In this document: one piece after another, positions 1 through 5,929 of the stretch
Layout of the letters: the number at the start of each line of letters is the position of its first letter
How positions within the stretch are numbered: the stretch's first letter is position 1
Source of the DNA: Labilithrix luteola
GTDB lineage: Bacteria; Myxococcota_A; Polyangia; Polyangiales; Polyangiaceae
Length of the DNA: 5,929 bases
Assembly (NCBI GenBank): GCA_026225435.1
Contig: JAMFST010000643.1
Location: forward strand, 1-5,929
Direction of reading: 5' to 3'
The notes under the pieces: generated by a model
What the model saw: only the letters and a program-made list of their open reading frames with translations
Database searches by the model: none
Told to the model about the DNA's origin: nothing
Position numbers and translations under genes: made by a program

Positions 1-168
1 CACCGACGCGCCGACCTTCGCCAGCATGCGCGTCGTCTCGAGGCCGAGCCCCGCGTGACCACCGGTCACGATCACGTTCTTGCCGGTGAGGTCGACGCCG
101 CGCAGGACCTCCTCGGCCGTCGACGCTGCGCCAAATCCTGTCCCGATGGGATGCTGCTGGTTGGTCAT
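1..168 (-). CDS. Short-chain dehydrogenase/reductase (SDR), N-terminal part
   Basis: Only the first 56 codons are present; the gene runs off the left edge. The protein begins MTNQQHPIGTGFGAAS, continues with an STAEEVLRGVDLTGK stretch and then shows the NAD(P)-binding Rossmann motif TGGHAGLGLET (about residues 35-45, the TGxxxGxG signature) at the first beta-alpha turn. SDR enzymes use NAD(P)(H) to interconvert alcohols and carbonyls in the cytoplasm. The roughly 25-residue lead before the Rossmann fold, with its HPIG-GFGA-STAEEVL pattern, resembles the SDRs often annotated as retinol-dehydrogenase-like or 'oxidoreductase' rather than FabG; this is from memory of the family. The catalytic Ser-Tyr-Lys region lies outside the window, so the substrate cannot be guessed. 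The ATG at 168 has no Shine-Dalgarno sequence in front of it. The gene diverges from the cassette and is probably not part of it. Confidence 0.85.
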   Translation of the reverse strand, partial: MTNQQHPIGTGFGAASTAEEVLRGVDLTGKNVIVTGGHAGLGLETTRMLAKVGASV

Positions 169-174
169 GGGAGT

Positions 175-202
175 GTCTTAGCGCGCGCCGTCCGCTGGTG
201 AA
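175..202 (-). promoter_or_regulatory. Weak candidate promoter for a leaderless SDR transcript
   Basis: Read on the minus strand, TTCACC (202-197) and TAAGAC (180-175) are separated by 16 bases, resembling a -35 (4 of 6 matches to TTGACA) and a poor -10 (3 of 6 matches to TATAAT). The -10 ends six bases before the SDR ATG, so transcription would begin at or near the start codon. That fits the absence of a ribosome binding site for this gene. The match is weak and could be chance in a short gap. Confidence 0.2.
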
Positions 203-204
203 TT

Positions 205-210
205 GGAGGG
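205..210 (+). promoter_or_regulatory. Ribosome binding site that fixes the start of the fusion gene
   Basis: GGAGGG lies seven bases before the ATG at 218, a near-ideal Shine-Dalgarno spacing. It argues for the ATG at 218 over the in-frame TTG at 203, which would overlap the site itself, and over the in-frame ATG at 263, which has no comparable site. Confidence 0.75.
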
Positions 211-217
211 AACGGAC

Positions 218-1231
218 ATGATCGGGCGCGTCTCCGCGCGCGAAATCGCGTTTACTGGCGCGATGCCTCGACAGGCCCCGCGCTCGGGGCCCTCCGTCTT
301 CGTTCGCGCCTGCCGCGCGCTCTCGTGGGTCCTCGTCTTCGTCTCTCCCGTGGTGCTGTACATCGCGGTCAACGGGCAGCGGATGGAGACCGGGGCGCTG
401 CTGCTCGTCTCCTTCGCCGTGCTGCGCGCCATCCCGGTGCTGCTGGGGACGACGCGGGAGCATCGCCTGGCCGCGCTCCGCATGCCGCTGGTGGCGGTGG
501 CGAGCGCCGCCATCGGGCTCCTCACCCACGAGCCGCGAGCGCTCCTGGTGCTGCCGTCGGCGTCGCAGCTCGCCTTCGCGGCGCTCTTTCTCTCCTCGCT
601 CCGTGCGACCCCGCTGGTCGAGCACTTTGCCCGCATGGAATCGCCGCGCCTGGGGCCGCGCCAGCGCGCCTACTGCCGGGTGGTCACCGCGGTGTGGGGC
701 GTCATCCTCGCGGCGTCCGCGCTCGCCGGGCTGGCCCTCGCCGCCTGGGCCCCTCTCCGGGTCTGGGCGGCCTTCACCACCGTCGGAGTCTACGTCGTCA
801 TCGCCGTCGTCTTCGGAACGGAGTACGTCGTCCGGCGAATCCTCTTCCGCGAGCTCACGAAGATGCCCGTCGATCGCCTGCTCTCCGTCTTCCTCCCCGC
901 GCCCGTCGAGACGCTCGATCTGTCGTCGGACGAGGTGGTCATCCCCGCGACCTACACCTATTTCCGCGGGCACTTCGACGGCCTGCCGCTCCTCCCCGCC
1001 GTGGTCCAGATCACCGAGGTGATCGTGCCGAAGGCGCGCGCGCGGTTCCCCGAGCTGCGCGACCTGGTCGGGCTGCGCCGGGTGCGCTTCCGTCGTCCGA
1101 TCCTCCCGCGCGACGTGGTCCGGGTGACCCTCGCGGCGACCGCCCCCGCGGGCGAGGTCCACTTCGAGCTGCGCGTCGGTGACCAGCTCGTCTCCAACGG
1201 TGTGGTCGCCTTCGCGACCGGCGGCGCATGA
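218..1231 (+). CDS. Fusion: COG4648-like membrane domain + ApeI-like hotdog 3-hydroxyacyl-ACP dehydratase domain
   Basis: The protein has 337 residues in two parts. Residues 1-208 are hydrophobic, with likely membrane segments near 35-51, 58-76, 90-103, 108-127, 158-176 and 183-200. The PLVEHFARMESPRL stretch (132-145) and the GTEYVVRR ending (200-207) resemble COG4648 'predicted membrane protein', which sits in aryl polyene clusters and has no firm function. After a linker, residues about 235-337 form a hotdog domain with the signature FRGHFDGLPLLPAVVQITE (His252 in GHF, Glu267), like the FabZ/ApeI dehydratases that remove water from 3-hydroxyacyl-ACP. The usual PGVV is PAVV, and the acid is one position later than in FabZ. 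A cytoplasmic dehydratase tethered to the inner membrane is the likely arrangement. It is the first gene of a coupled set; its stop overlaps the glycosyltransferase start (ATGA). In the APE clusters I recall, the two parts are separate genes. The start at 218 is supported by the GGAGGG site. Confidence 0.85.
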   Translation: MIGRVSAREIAFTGAMPRQAPRSGPSVFVRACRALSWVLVFVSPVVLYIAVNGQRMETGALLLVSFAVLRAIPVLLGTTREHRLAALRMPLVAVASAAIGLLTHEPRALLVLPSASQLAFAALFLSSLRATPLVEHFARMESPRLGPRQRAYCRVVTAVWGVILAASALAGLALAAWAPLRVWAAFTTVGVYVVIAVVFGTEYVVRRILFRELTKMPVDRLLSVFLPAPVETLDLSSDEVVIPATYTYFRGHFDGLPLLPAVVQITEVIVPKARARFPELRDLVGLRRVRFRRPILPRDVVRVTLAATAPAGEVHFELRVGDQLVSNGVVAFATGGA

Positions 1232-1959
1232 GGACCTGCGCCGTCATCCCCACCTTCGACAACGAGGCGACCGTCCGCGCGGTGGTGCGCGAGGTGCGCG
1301 CGCACGTCGAGCGAGTCATCGTGGTCGACGACGGGAGCGGTCCCGCGGCCCGCGCCGTCGCCGGCGAGCTGGCGGCGGGCGACGAGGCGATCGTCGTGCT
1401 CCGCGAGCGCAACGGCGGCAAGGGGGCGGCGGTCAAGACGGGGCTGGAGAAGGCGAAGGAGCTCGGCTTCACCCACGCCCTGCAGCTCGACGCCGACGGC
1501 CAGCACCGCGCCGCGGACATCCCCCGCTTCCTCGCCGAGAGCGCGGCTCACCCCGGTGCGCTGGTCCTCGGTCAACCGATCTTCGACAGCTCCGCGCCGC
1601 GCGGCCGGCGCATCGGCCGGCTGGTCTCCGTCTTCTGGTGCGCCGTGGAGACCGCACTCCTGCCGAACCGCGGCCGCATCGGCGATCCGCTATGCGGCTT
1701 TCGCGTCTACCCCGTCGACGCGACGCTCGCGGTGCGCGCCACCGGCGACGCCATGGACTTCGACCCGGAGGTCGCCGTCCGTCTCGCCTGGGCGGGCCAC
1801 CCGGTCCGCCACGTCAGCACCGAGGTCCGCTACCTCGCCGGCGGCGTGTCGCACTTCCGCCTGATCCGGGACACGGCGCTCATCTCCTGGATGCACACGC
1901 GGCTCTGCTTCGTCGGCCTCGGCGGCCTCGTACCGCGCCTCCGGAGGCTGTTCGCGTGA
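1228..1959 (+). CDS. Family 2 glycosyltransferase (GT-A, aryl-polyene-cluster type)
   Basis: This 243-residue protein has a complete GT2 catalytic core: VIPTFDNE at 6-13, VVDDGS at 32-37, NGGKG at 62-66, LDADGQH at 87-93 (the DxD metal and nucleotide-sugar site), GQPIFD at 115-120, GDPLCGFRVYP at 152-162 and MDFDPEV at 176-182. The pattern is that of the dolichyl-phosphate-mannose-synthase-like branch, so a polyprenyl or other lipid acceptor facing the cytoplasm is plausible. No strong membrane helices are seen. The ending RDTALISWMHTRL resembles the junction region of the fused glycosyltransferase-acyltransferase proteins I recall from gammaproteobacterial aryl polyene clusters. Here the two are separate but adjacent genes. 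The start overlaps the previous stop as ATGA, without a clear ribosome binding site, so translation is probably coupled. The sugar donor and acceptor are unknown. Confidence 0.88.
   Translation: MRTCAVIPTFDNEATVRAVVREVRAHVERVIVVDDGSGPAARAVAGELAAGDEAIVVLRERNGGKGAAVKTGLEKAKELGFTHALQLDADGQHRAADIPRFLAESAAHPGALVLGQPIFDSSAPRGRRIGRLVSVFWCAVETALLPNRGRIGDPLCGFRVYPVDATLAVRATGDAMDFDPEVAVRLAWAGHPVRHVSTEVRYLAGGVSHFRLIRDTALISWMHTRLCFVGLGGLVPRLRRLFA
1943..1947 (+). promoter_or_regulatory. Ribosome binding site for the GTG-started acyltransferase
   Basis: GGAGG sits eight bases before the GTG at 1956, inside the last codons of the glycosyltransferase gene. It supports GTG 1956 as the true start of the acyltransferase and rejects the longer open frame that extends back to 1179. 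Confidence 0.7.
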
Positions 1960-2870
1960 GCGCCAGGAGCAACTGGCGGCGGCTGCCGGAGGTCGGCACC
2001 CTCTTCGGGATCCGCTTCGTCATCGCGCTCACCCGCGTCTTCGGCCGGACGATGGCCACCGGCTTCCTCGCCTTGCTCGCGCTGTACTACGCGCTCGCCT
2101 CGGCGCGGACGCGGCGCGTGTCGCGCGACTGGCTCGGTCGCGTGGGGTTGCCGGCCAGCTTCGGCAACGTCGTCCGCCACGTCCATATGTTTGCGCGGGT
2201 GGCGCTGGACCGTCTGTATTTCCTCCAGGATCGCCTGGCTCCGTTCGTCATCGAGACCCACGGCAGCGAGCTGATCGCCGGGATGACGAGCGCCAAGCGC
2301 GGCGCGATCCTCCTCGGCTCTCACCTCGGCAGCTTCGAGGCGATGGGGGCGGTGGGGCGCGAGGAGGGGGCGACGCTCTCGATGGTGGTCGACGCTCGCA
2401 GCGCCGAGCGCTTCGGTCAGGTCGTCCGCGAGCTCGCGCCCGAGGGGAAGAAGCTCGAGGTCATCCCCGTCGACCCGGACGGGATCTCGACGGCGCTCCG
2501 CGTGCGCCAGGCGATCTCGCGCGGCCACCTGGTCGGCATCCTCGCCGACCGCGCCGCGCTCGACGACGAGCGCAACGTGATGGTCGACTTCTTCTCCGCC
2601 CCCGCCGCGCTCCCGGCCGGTCCGTGGCTGCTCGCGCACACGCTCGGCTGCCCGGTGTTCCTCGTCTTCGGCCTCTTCACCCCGGGTCGGCGCTACGACC
2701 TGTACTGCGAGCTCTTCGCCGAGCGAGTCACGCTCGACCGGGCCGATCGCCAGGGCTCACTGGCTCGCTACGCGCAGTCCTACGCGACCATCCTCGAGCG
2801 CTACGCCCGCCAGGCACCGCTCAACTGGTTCAACCTGTACGACTTCTGGCGCTCTCACAAGAACGTGTAG
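1956..2870 (+). CDS. LpxL/HtrB-like lysophospholipid acyltransferase
   Basis: The 304-residue product, about the usual length for LpxL/LpxM enzymes, starts at GTG 1956, which overlaps the glycosyltransferase stop as GTGA and has a good ribosome binding site. Residues about 33-50 form an N-terminal membrane anchor. GSHLGSFE holds the HX4E catalytic motif of this superfamily (His123, Glu128). LADRAALDDE (Asp198-Arg199) matches the conserved DR region, and FFSAPAALPAGPW (212-224) matches the F-G-PA-LP-GP substrate motif. The C-terminus APLNWFNLYDFW (287-298) matches the WFNFYDFW ending I recall from aryl-polyene acyltransferases rather than from lipid A enzymes. Such enzymes transfer a fatty or polyene acyl chain from ACP or CoA to a glycolipid at the cytoplasmic face of the inner membrane. 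Coupling to the glycosyltransferase suggests the two build one glycolipid anchor. The last 16 bases overlap the convergent lipoprotein gene. Confidence 0.88.
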   Translation: MSARSNWRRLPEVGTLFGIRFVIALTRVFGRTMATGFLALLALYYALASARTRRVSRDWLGRVGLPASFGNVVRHVHMFARVALDRLYFLQDRLAPFVIETHGSELIAGMTSAKRGAILLGSHLGSFEAMGAVGREEGATLSMVVDARSAERFGQVVRELAPEGKKLEVIPVDPDGISTALRVRQAISRGHLVGILADRAALDDERNVMVDFFSAPAALPAGPWLLAHTLGCPVFLVFGLFTPGRRYDLYCELFAERVTLDRADRQGSLARYAQSYATILERYARQAPLNWFNLYDFWRSHKNV

Positions 2871-3460
2871 CGGTGGTTCTCGATGTCCAAGGTGTAGCCG
2901 AACCACTCGTTGACGATGCGGATGGTGGTGGGCTCGCAGCGCTCCGGACGGCACCCGGGTCCGTAGATGACGCGCACGGCGCCAGGGCGTCCCGCGCGGA
3001 CGAAGCGTCGTTCGCGCAGCTCGCCGTCCCAGATCTCCGTCACCTCCTCGCCGTCGAGAGTCCCGACGAGCGTTCCCTGGCGCACGCCGGCCGGTAGCCG
3101 CTCGAAGAAGGCGCGGTGCACGTCGACGAGCACGTTGCGCGGCGGGAAGGGGAGCGGCGGACCCATGGTGCGCTCGAGACTTGCCTGGTCCCCCTCCTGC
3201 CGCAGGACGAACGCGCGAATGCCCAGCGGGCCGAGGCCCACCAGCGTGAGCTCGGCGCCGCGCTTCTGCAGCACCACGTCGAAGCCGCCGTGTTGGTCGC
3301 CGCGCGTCGCTTCGATGTGCTGCTCGACGACCATGTCCGGCGACAGCTCGCGCGGCGGATGCAGGACGCCGGGGTAGTCGTCGGTCGGAGCGGGCGTCCG
3401 CGGGGCGGTGCATCCGGCGAGCACGAGCAGCGCGATCGCGAGCCGTGGTGAGCGCTTCAT
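2855..3460 (-). CDS. DUF3261-type lipoprotein
   Basis: The 201-residue protein has a short lipoprotein signal: KRSPR, a hydrophobic core (LAIALLVLAGC) and lipobox LAGC with Cys17 as the lipidated residue. Thr18 follows, with no Asp at +2, so sorting to the outer membrane is expected. The mature part is a beta-rich sequence with features of the DUF3261 family found in aryl polyene clusters: LTLVGLGPLGIRAFVL in the middle, a PPRNVLVDVHRAFFERLP segment, and a closing IRIVNEWFGYTLDIENH. Cys170 and Cys175 (CX4C) could form a disulfide in the periplasm. The function of DUF3261 is not established; the position beside a LolA-like carrier and an MMPL pump suggests a receiving role at the outer membrane. 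The ATG at 3460 overlaps the MMPL stop by four bases and has GGGAGG five bases upstream. Family assignment is by pattern only. Confidence 0.8.
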   Translation of the reverse strand: MKRSPRLAIALLVLAGCTAPRTPAPTDDYPGVLHPPRELSPDMVVEQHIEATRGDQHGGFDVVLQKRGAELTLVGLGPLGIRAFVLRQEGDQASLERTMGPPLPFPPRNVLVDVHRAFFERLPAGVRQGTLVGTLDGEEVTEIWDGELRERRFVRAGRPGAVRVIYGPGCRPERCEPTTIRIVNEWFGYTLDIENHRYTFL

Positions 3461-5748
3461 CGGCGCCTCCCGAGCACGAGCAGGCCGATGGGGCAGAGCA
3501 CGGCCGCGAAGAGCAGGCCGATCGAGATGGTCGTCCCCAGCGTCCGCAGCGCCGGGCTCGGGCTGAGCGCGAGGAGCCCGAACGACAGGAGCGTGGTGGT
3601 GGTGGCGGTGCCGATGCTGACCAGCGAGCGGGCCGCCTCCGCGGAGCTGGCCCGCCCCTCGACGACGAAGATGCCGAAGTCGACCCCCATGGAGAGCACC
3701 AGCAGCACCGCGACCAGGTGCAGGACGTTGAGCGGGATGCCGAGGAGGCCGGCGACGCTGAGCGCACCGAGCGCACCGAGCAGGCCGGGGAGAAACGCCG
3801 CGAGCACCACGCGAGGCGAACGGTAGCGCACCACCAGGACGGCGAGGACGAGGAGGAGGCCGACGACGAGCATGCGCGTCGTCTCCCGGCGGACGTTGCC
3901 GTACACCTCCTCGAGGAGGGAGGTCTCGTCGAGCACCACCGCCTCGGGAACACGCGCGCGCAGGGCCGCGAGGTCGCGCACGCCGCGCAGCGGGATCACG
4001 AACGCCTGACCCGCCGGGAGCCGCGGAGCGAGCGCGTCGATCATCGGGCCGAGCGGCGAGGCGCGGACGTCGCCGAGGGTGAGCGGCGCCAGCGGGGCGT
4101 CGAGCGCGGCGAAGAAGGGGGTGAACTGCGCGGGCACGAAGCCGGCGTCCGCGAGGCTGGCGGAGATCCGCTCCCGCGAGGCGCGCGCCTGCGCGAAGCT
4201 CTCCCGCTGGTCCTTCTCCGAACGGAGGACGCTGCCGATCGGAACGAAGTCGGCGAGGACGCCGTCCGCGCGCGCTCCCTCGAGCGCCCGGGTGGTCCGA
4301 CCGAGCACCTCCAGCGCTTCCTCCTCGTCGGGGCGGACGACGATCACGAAGCGGCCGGGATCGACCGGGCTCACGCGCTCGCGGACGCGCGCGTCCTCGG
4401 CCATCAGCGCGGGGTCGACCGCGATGAGGACCGAGACGTCGTCGACGAAGCGCGTGCGCGCGAGGCCGGGCACCAGCGCCACCGTGAGGACGATGGGCAC
4501 CAGGAGGACGCCGCGACGCTCCTTGGCGATGACTCGCTCGGCGATCGCCGCCAGCCGCGCGAGGATCCGCGGGCTGCGGTAGGTCTCGGGCATCCACGGG
4601 GGCAACAGCACGCGCGTCCCGACCAGCGCGCCGGCGATGGCGACGGTCGAGAAGAAAGCGATCTGGCGCACGCCGGGGAAGCCGGTGAGGCCGAGGCCGA
4701 CGAACCCGACGACGGTGGTGAGCGCGCCCAGCCAGAGGCCCGGCCAGATCGACCGCATCACCCGGCGCGGTCCCTCCTCCGGGGTCAGCGCGTAGTGCGA
4801 GAAGTAGTGCTCGGCGTAGTCGATCCCGACCCCGAGGAGCGACGTCCCGAAGGCGAGCGTGAGCCCGTGGATCTGGCCGTACACGAGATGCGTGGCGACG
4901 ATCGCCAGCGCGCTGCCGAACCACAGCGGCACGAGCCCGAGGAGCAGCATGCGCGGCGAGCGGAAGAGCACCCCGAAGAGCACCAGGATGCCGACGGTGG
5001 AGAGCGTCCCGATGCGCTCGATGTCGCCGCGGATCTGCTTCTCGGCCGCGACGCTGATCCGCGCGAGCCCGCTCGTCTCCAGGCGCTCCGTCGTCTGCAC
5101 GTCGCGGAACGCCGCGGTGATCCCGTCGAGCCAGGCGCGCTGGGCGGCAGCGTCGAAGGCGCTCGCCCGGCCGACCGCGAAGAGGAACGCATGCTCGCGC
5201 GCGGCATCGACGAGGACGCCGTCCTCCGAGGTGAGCCCCTGCAGCGCGGAGACGTCGTCGAGCATGTCGAGCGATCCGCCGAGCGGCTCGCGGCGCACCA
5301 GCTCGCGAATGAAGGGGCCGAGCGGTGATCCCAGGCGCTCCTTGGTCCGCTCGAGGCGCGGGCCGAGGGCGTCGAAGGCGTCCGGACGGAGCAGGTCGGT
5401 CGGCGATCGCGCGGCGAGCAGGCGGAGCAGCGCCTCGCCCGACGCGTCGTCGATCCCGCTGCGCACGCTGCGGGTGCCGGGCAGCGCGGCGATGCGGTCG
5501 CGCAGGGTCCGCGCCGTCGCCTCCAGCTTCTCGGGCGGCGCCCCGGAGAGATCGAGCACCATCGTGCTGGCGAGCTCCCCCTCGGCGAGCGCCTTCGCCA
5601 GCGTGGCGGCCTGCTGATCGGCGGAAGCGGGCAGGAAGTGCGTGATCGACGTCGTCAGCTGCAGGTGCGGGAGCAGCGCGAGGCAGGCGGCGCTGACCAG
5701 CGCGAAGAGCGCGAGCGTGAGGCTCTTGCCGAGCGTCTTCGGCGACAC
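3457..5748 (-). CDS. MMPL/RND-family exporter
   Basis: The 763-residue protein has the full RND-type duplicated plan. TM1 is at 9-26, followed by a periplasmic domain to about 246, then TM2-6 (247-262, 267-289, 294-313, 337-355, 362-382) and TM7 at 413-429. A second periplasmic domain runs to about 620, and TM8-12 follow (626-641, 647-669, 673-693, about 709-728, 737-760). Proton-relay acidic residues are visible in both halves: GVGIDY in TM4 (Asp310, Tyr311) and MGVDFG in TM10 (Asp690, Phe691). TM11 carries the TATTTT stretch typical of the family. There is no cytoplasmic tail. MMPL proteins move lipids and lipid-like molecules out of or across the inner membrane using the proton gradient. 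In aryl polyene clusters such a pump accompanies LolA-like and DUF3261 genes. The start is GTG 5748, seven bases after the LolA-like stop, without a clear ribosome binding site, suggesting coupling. No other start would keep TM1. Confidence 0.92.
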   Translation of the reverse strand: MSPKTLGKSLTLALFALVSAACLALLPHLQLTTSITHFLPASADQQAATLAKALAEGELASTMVLDLSGAPPEKLEATARTLRDRIAALPGTRSVRSGIDDASGEALLRLLAARSPTDLLRPDAFDALGPRLERTKERLGSPLGPFIRELVRREPLGGSLDMLDDVSALQGLTSEDGVLVDAAREHAFLFAVGRASAFDAAAQRAWLDGITAAFRDVQTTERLETSGLARISVAAEKQIRGDIERIGTLSTVGILVLFGVLFRSPRMLLLGLVPLWFGSALAIVATHLVYGQIHGLTLAFGTSLLGVGIDYAEHYFSHYALTPEEGPRRVMRSIWPGLWLGALTTVVGFVGLGLTGFPGVRQIAFFSTVAIAGALVGTRVLLPPWMPETYRSPRILARLAAIAERVIAKERRGVLLVPIVLTVALVPGLARTRFVDDVSVLIAVDPALMAEDARVRERVSPVDPGRFVIVVRPDEEEALEVLGRTTRALEGARADGVLADFVPIGSVLRSEKDQRESFAQARASRERISASLADAGFVPAQFTPFFAALDAPLAPLTLGDVRASPLGPMIDALAPRLPAGQAFVIPLRGVRDLAALRARVPEAVVLDETSLLEEVYGNVRRETTRMLVVGLLLVLAVLVVRYRSPRVVLAAFLPGLLGALGALSVAGLLGIPLNVLHLVAVLLVLSMGVDFGIFVVEGRASSAEAARSLVSIGTATTTTLLSFGLLALSPSPALRTLGTTISIGLLFAAVLCPIGLLVLGRRR
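3466..3471 (-). promoter_or_regulatory. Ribosome binding site of the lipoprotein gene
   Basis: GGGAGG on the minus strand lies five bases before the ATG at 3460, within the last codons of the MMPL gene. It confirms the lipoprotein start and points to re-initiation after MMPL translation. Confidence 0.65.
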
Positions 5749-5755
5749 GTCGCGG

Positions 5756-5929
5756 TCAGCCCGGGGGCAGCGTGAAGACCGCGCTCGCCTCGGCGTCGGT
5801 GTAGTGCCGGGCGGTGTCCACGTCGGTGAAGTGGCTGGTCGACACGTCGCCGCTGGTCTCGTGCACCACCAGGAGCGACAGCGCGATCCCCTGGCCTTCG
5901 AAGTGGATCGACTGGAGGATCCGCTTCAG
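5756..5929 (-). CDS. LolA-like outer-membrane lipoprotein carrier protein, C-terminal part
   Basis: Only the last 57 codons are present; the gene enters from the right edge. The sequence contains IHFEGQGIALSLLVVHETSGD, then VSTSHFTDVDTARHYTDAEA and SAVFTLPPG before the stop. The pattern I-x-G-x-x-x-E-x-x-GD-x-S-x-x-x-F-x-DV followed by T-x-x-E-x-x-x-VF is that of the final strands and C-terminus of LolA-like proteins in aryl polyene clusters, which carry a lipidated cargo across the periplasm. The signal peptide and most of the fold are outside the window, so the call rests on this tail plus context (MMPL and DUF3261 genes immediately downstream). It precedes the MMPL GTG by seven bases, so the three genes probably form one transcript. 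Confidence 0.7.
   Translation of the reverse strand: MKRILQSIHFEGQGIALSLLVVHETSGDVSTSHFTDVDTARHYTDAEASAVFTLPPG

Noticed and set aside
1..168. The SDR as the FabG-type ketoreductase of the cluster
   Set aside because: It diverges from the cassette and has a long N-terminal lead before the Rossmann motif, unlike FabG, which starts almost at that motif. The fragment is too short to be certain.
203..217. TTG at 203 as the start of the fusion gene
   Set aside because: It overlaps the GGAGGG that is perfectly placed for the ATG at 218.
1179..1955. Upstream extension of the acyltransferase frame back to 1179
   Set aside because: The extension is Arg/Pro/Ala-rich and overlaps the clear glycosyltransferase gene in another frame; GTG 1956 has a good ribosome binding site and gives the normal family length.
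2860..2880. Inverted repeat AGAAC/GTTCT near the convergent gene ends, as a terminator
   Set aside because: A five-base stem with an 11-base loop and no T-run on either strand is too weak; it also lies within coding sequence.
3760..3780. Tandem 9-base repeat (GAGCGCACC twice, then GAG)
   Set aside because: It encodes the repeated Gly-Ala-Leu of a membrane helix in the MMPL pump and needs no other explanation.
3461..4924. Long minus-strand frame running into the lipoprotein gene
   Set aside because: The part before Met at 3460 is Arg/Ala/Pro-rich and out of frame with the MMPL gene on the same strand. The lipoprotein signal begins exactly at 3460 with its own ribosome binding site.
3445..5328. 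A 627-codon open frame on the plus strand, opposite the MMPL gene
   Set aside because: Its product is a monotonous run of Glu, Arg, Ala, Asp, Gln and His with no recognisable domain, as expected from the antisense of a GC-rich membrane-protein gene. The opposite strand has clear RND motifs.

Overview
The window is very GC-rich bacterial DNA, gene-dense and without RNA genes, mobile elements, CRISPR or long repeats that I could see. The gene content is that of a Gram-negative cell: an LpxL-type acyltransferase, a LolA-like lipoprotein carrier, a lipobox-bearing lipoprotein and an RND/MMPL exporter. The composition and gene style would fit a member of the Myxococcota or a related high-GC proteobacterial lineage, but this is inference and no marker gene settles it.

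Layout. (1) Positions 1-168, minus strand: the first 56 codons of a short-chain dehydrogenase/reductase, transcribed away from the rest. (2) A 49-bp divergent gap, 169-217. (3) Positions 218-2870, plus strand: three tightly coupled genes, namely a fusion of a COG4648-type membrane domain with an ApeI-like hotdog dehydratase domain, a family 2 glycosyltransferase, and an LpxL-like acyltransferase. Each joins the next through a 4-bp ATGA or GTGA overlap. (4) Positions 2855-5929, minus strand: a convergent set that reads, in transcription order, LolA-like carrier (C-terminal 57 residues only), MMPL exporter of 763 residues, and DUF3261-type lipoprotein. The two sets meet tail to tail with a 16-bp overlap of coding sequence.

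Together these six genes (all except the SDR) match the accessory, tailoring and export part of aryl polyene (APE) type clusters. In those clusters a type II polyketide/fatty-acid-like machinery builds a conjugated aryl-polyene chain, which is then attached to a lipid or sugar carrier and moved to the outer membrane. The ketosynthases, ACPs, AMP ligase and aromatic-starter enzymes are not in the window. If present, they probably lie upstream of the LolA-like gene, beyond position 5929. A plausible division of labour is: dehydratase domain for chain double bonds, glycosyltransferase and acyltransferase to build the lipid anchor, MMPL to move the product across the inner membrane, and LolA-like carrier plus DUF3261 lipoprotein to carry it to the outer membrane. 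The product itself cannot be read from this window.
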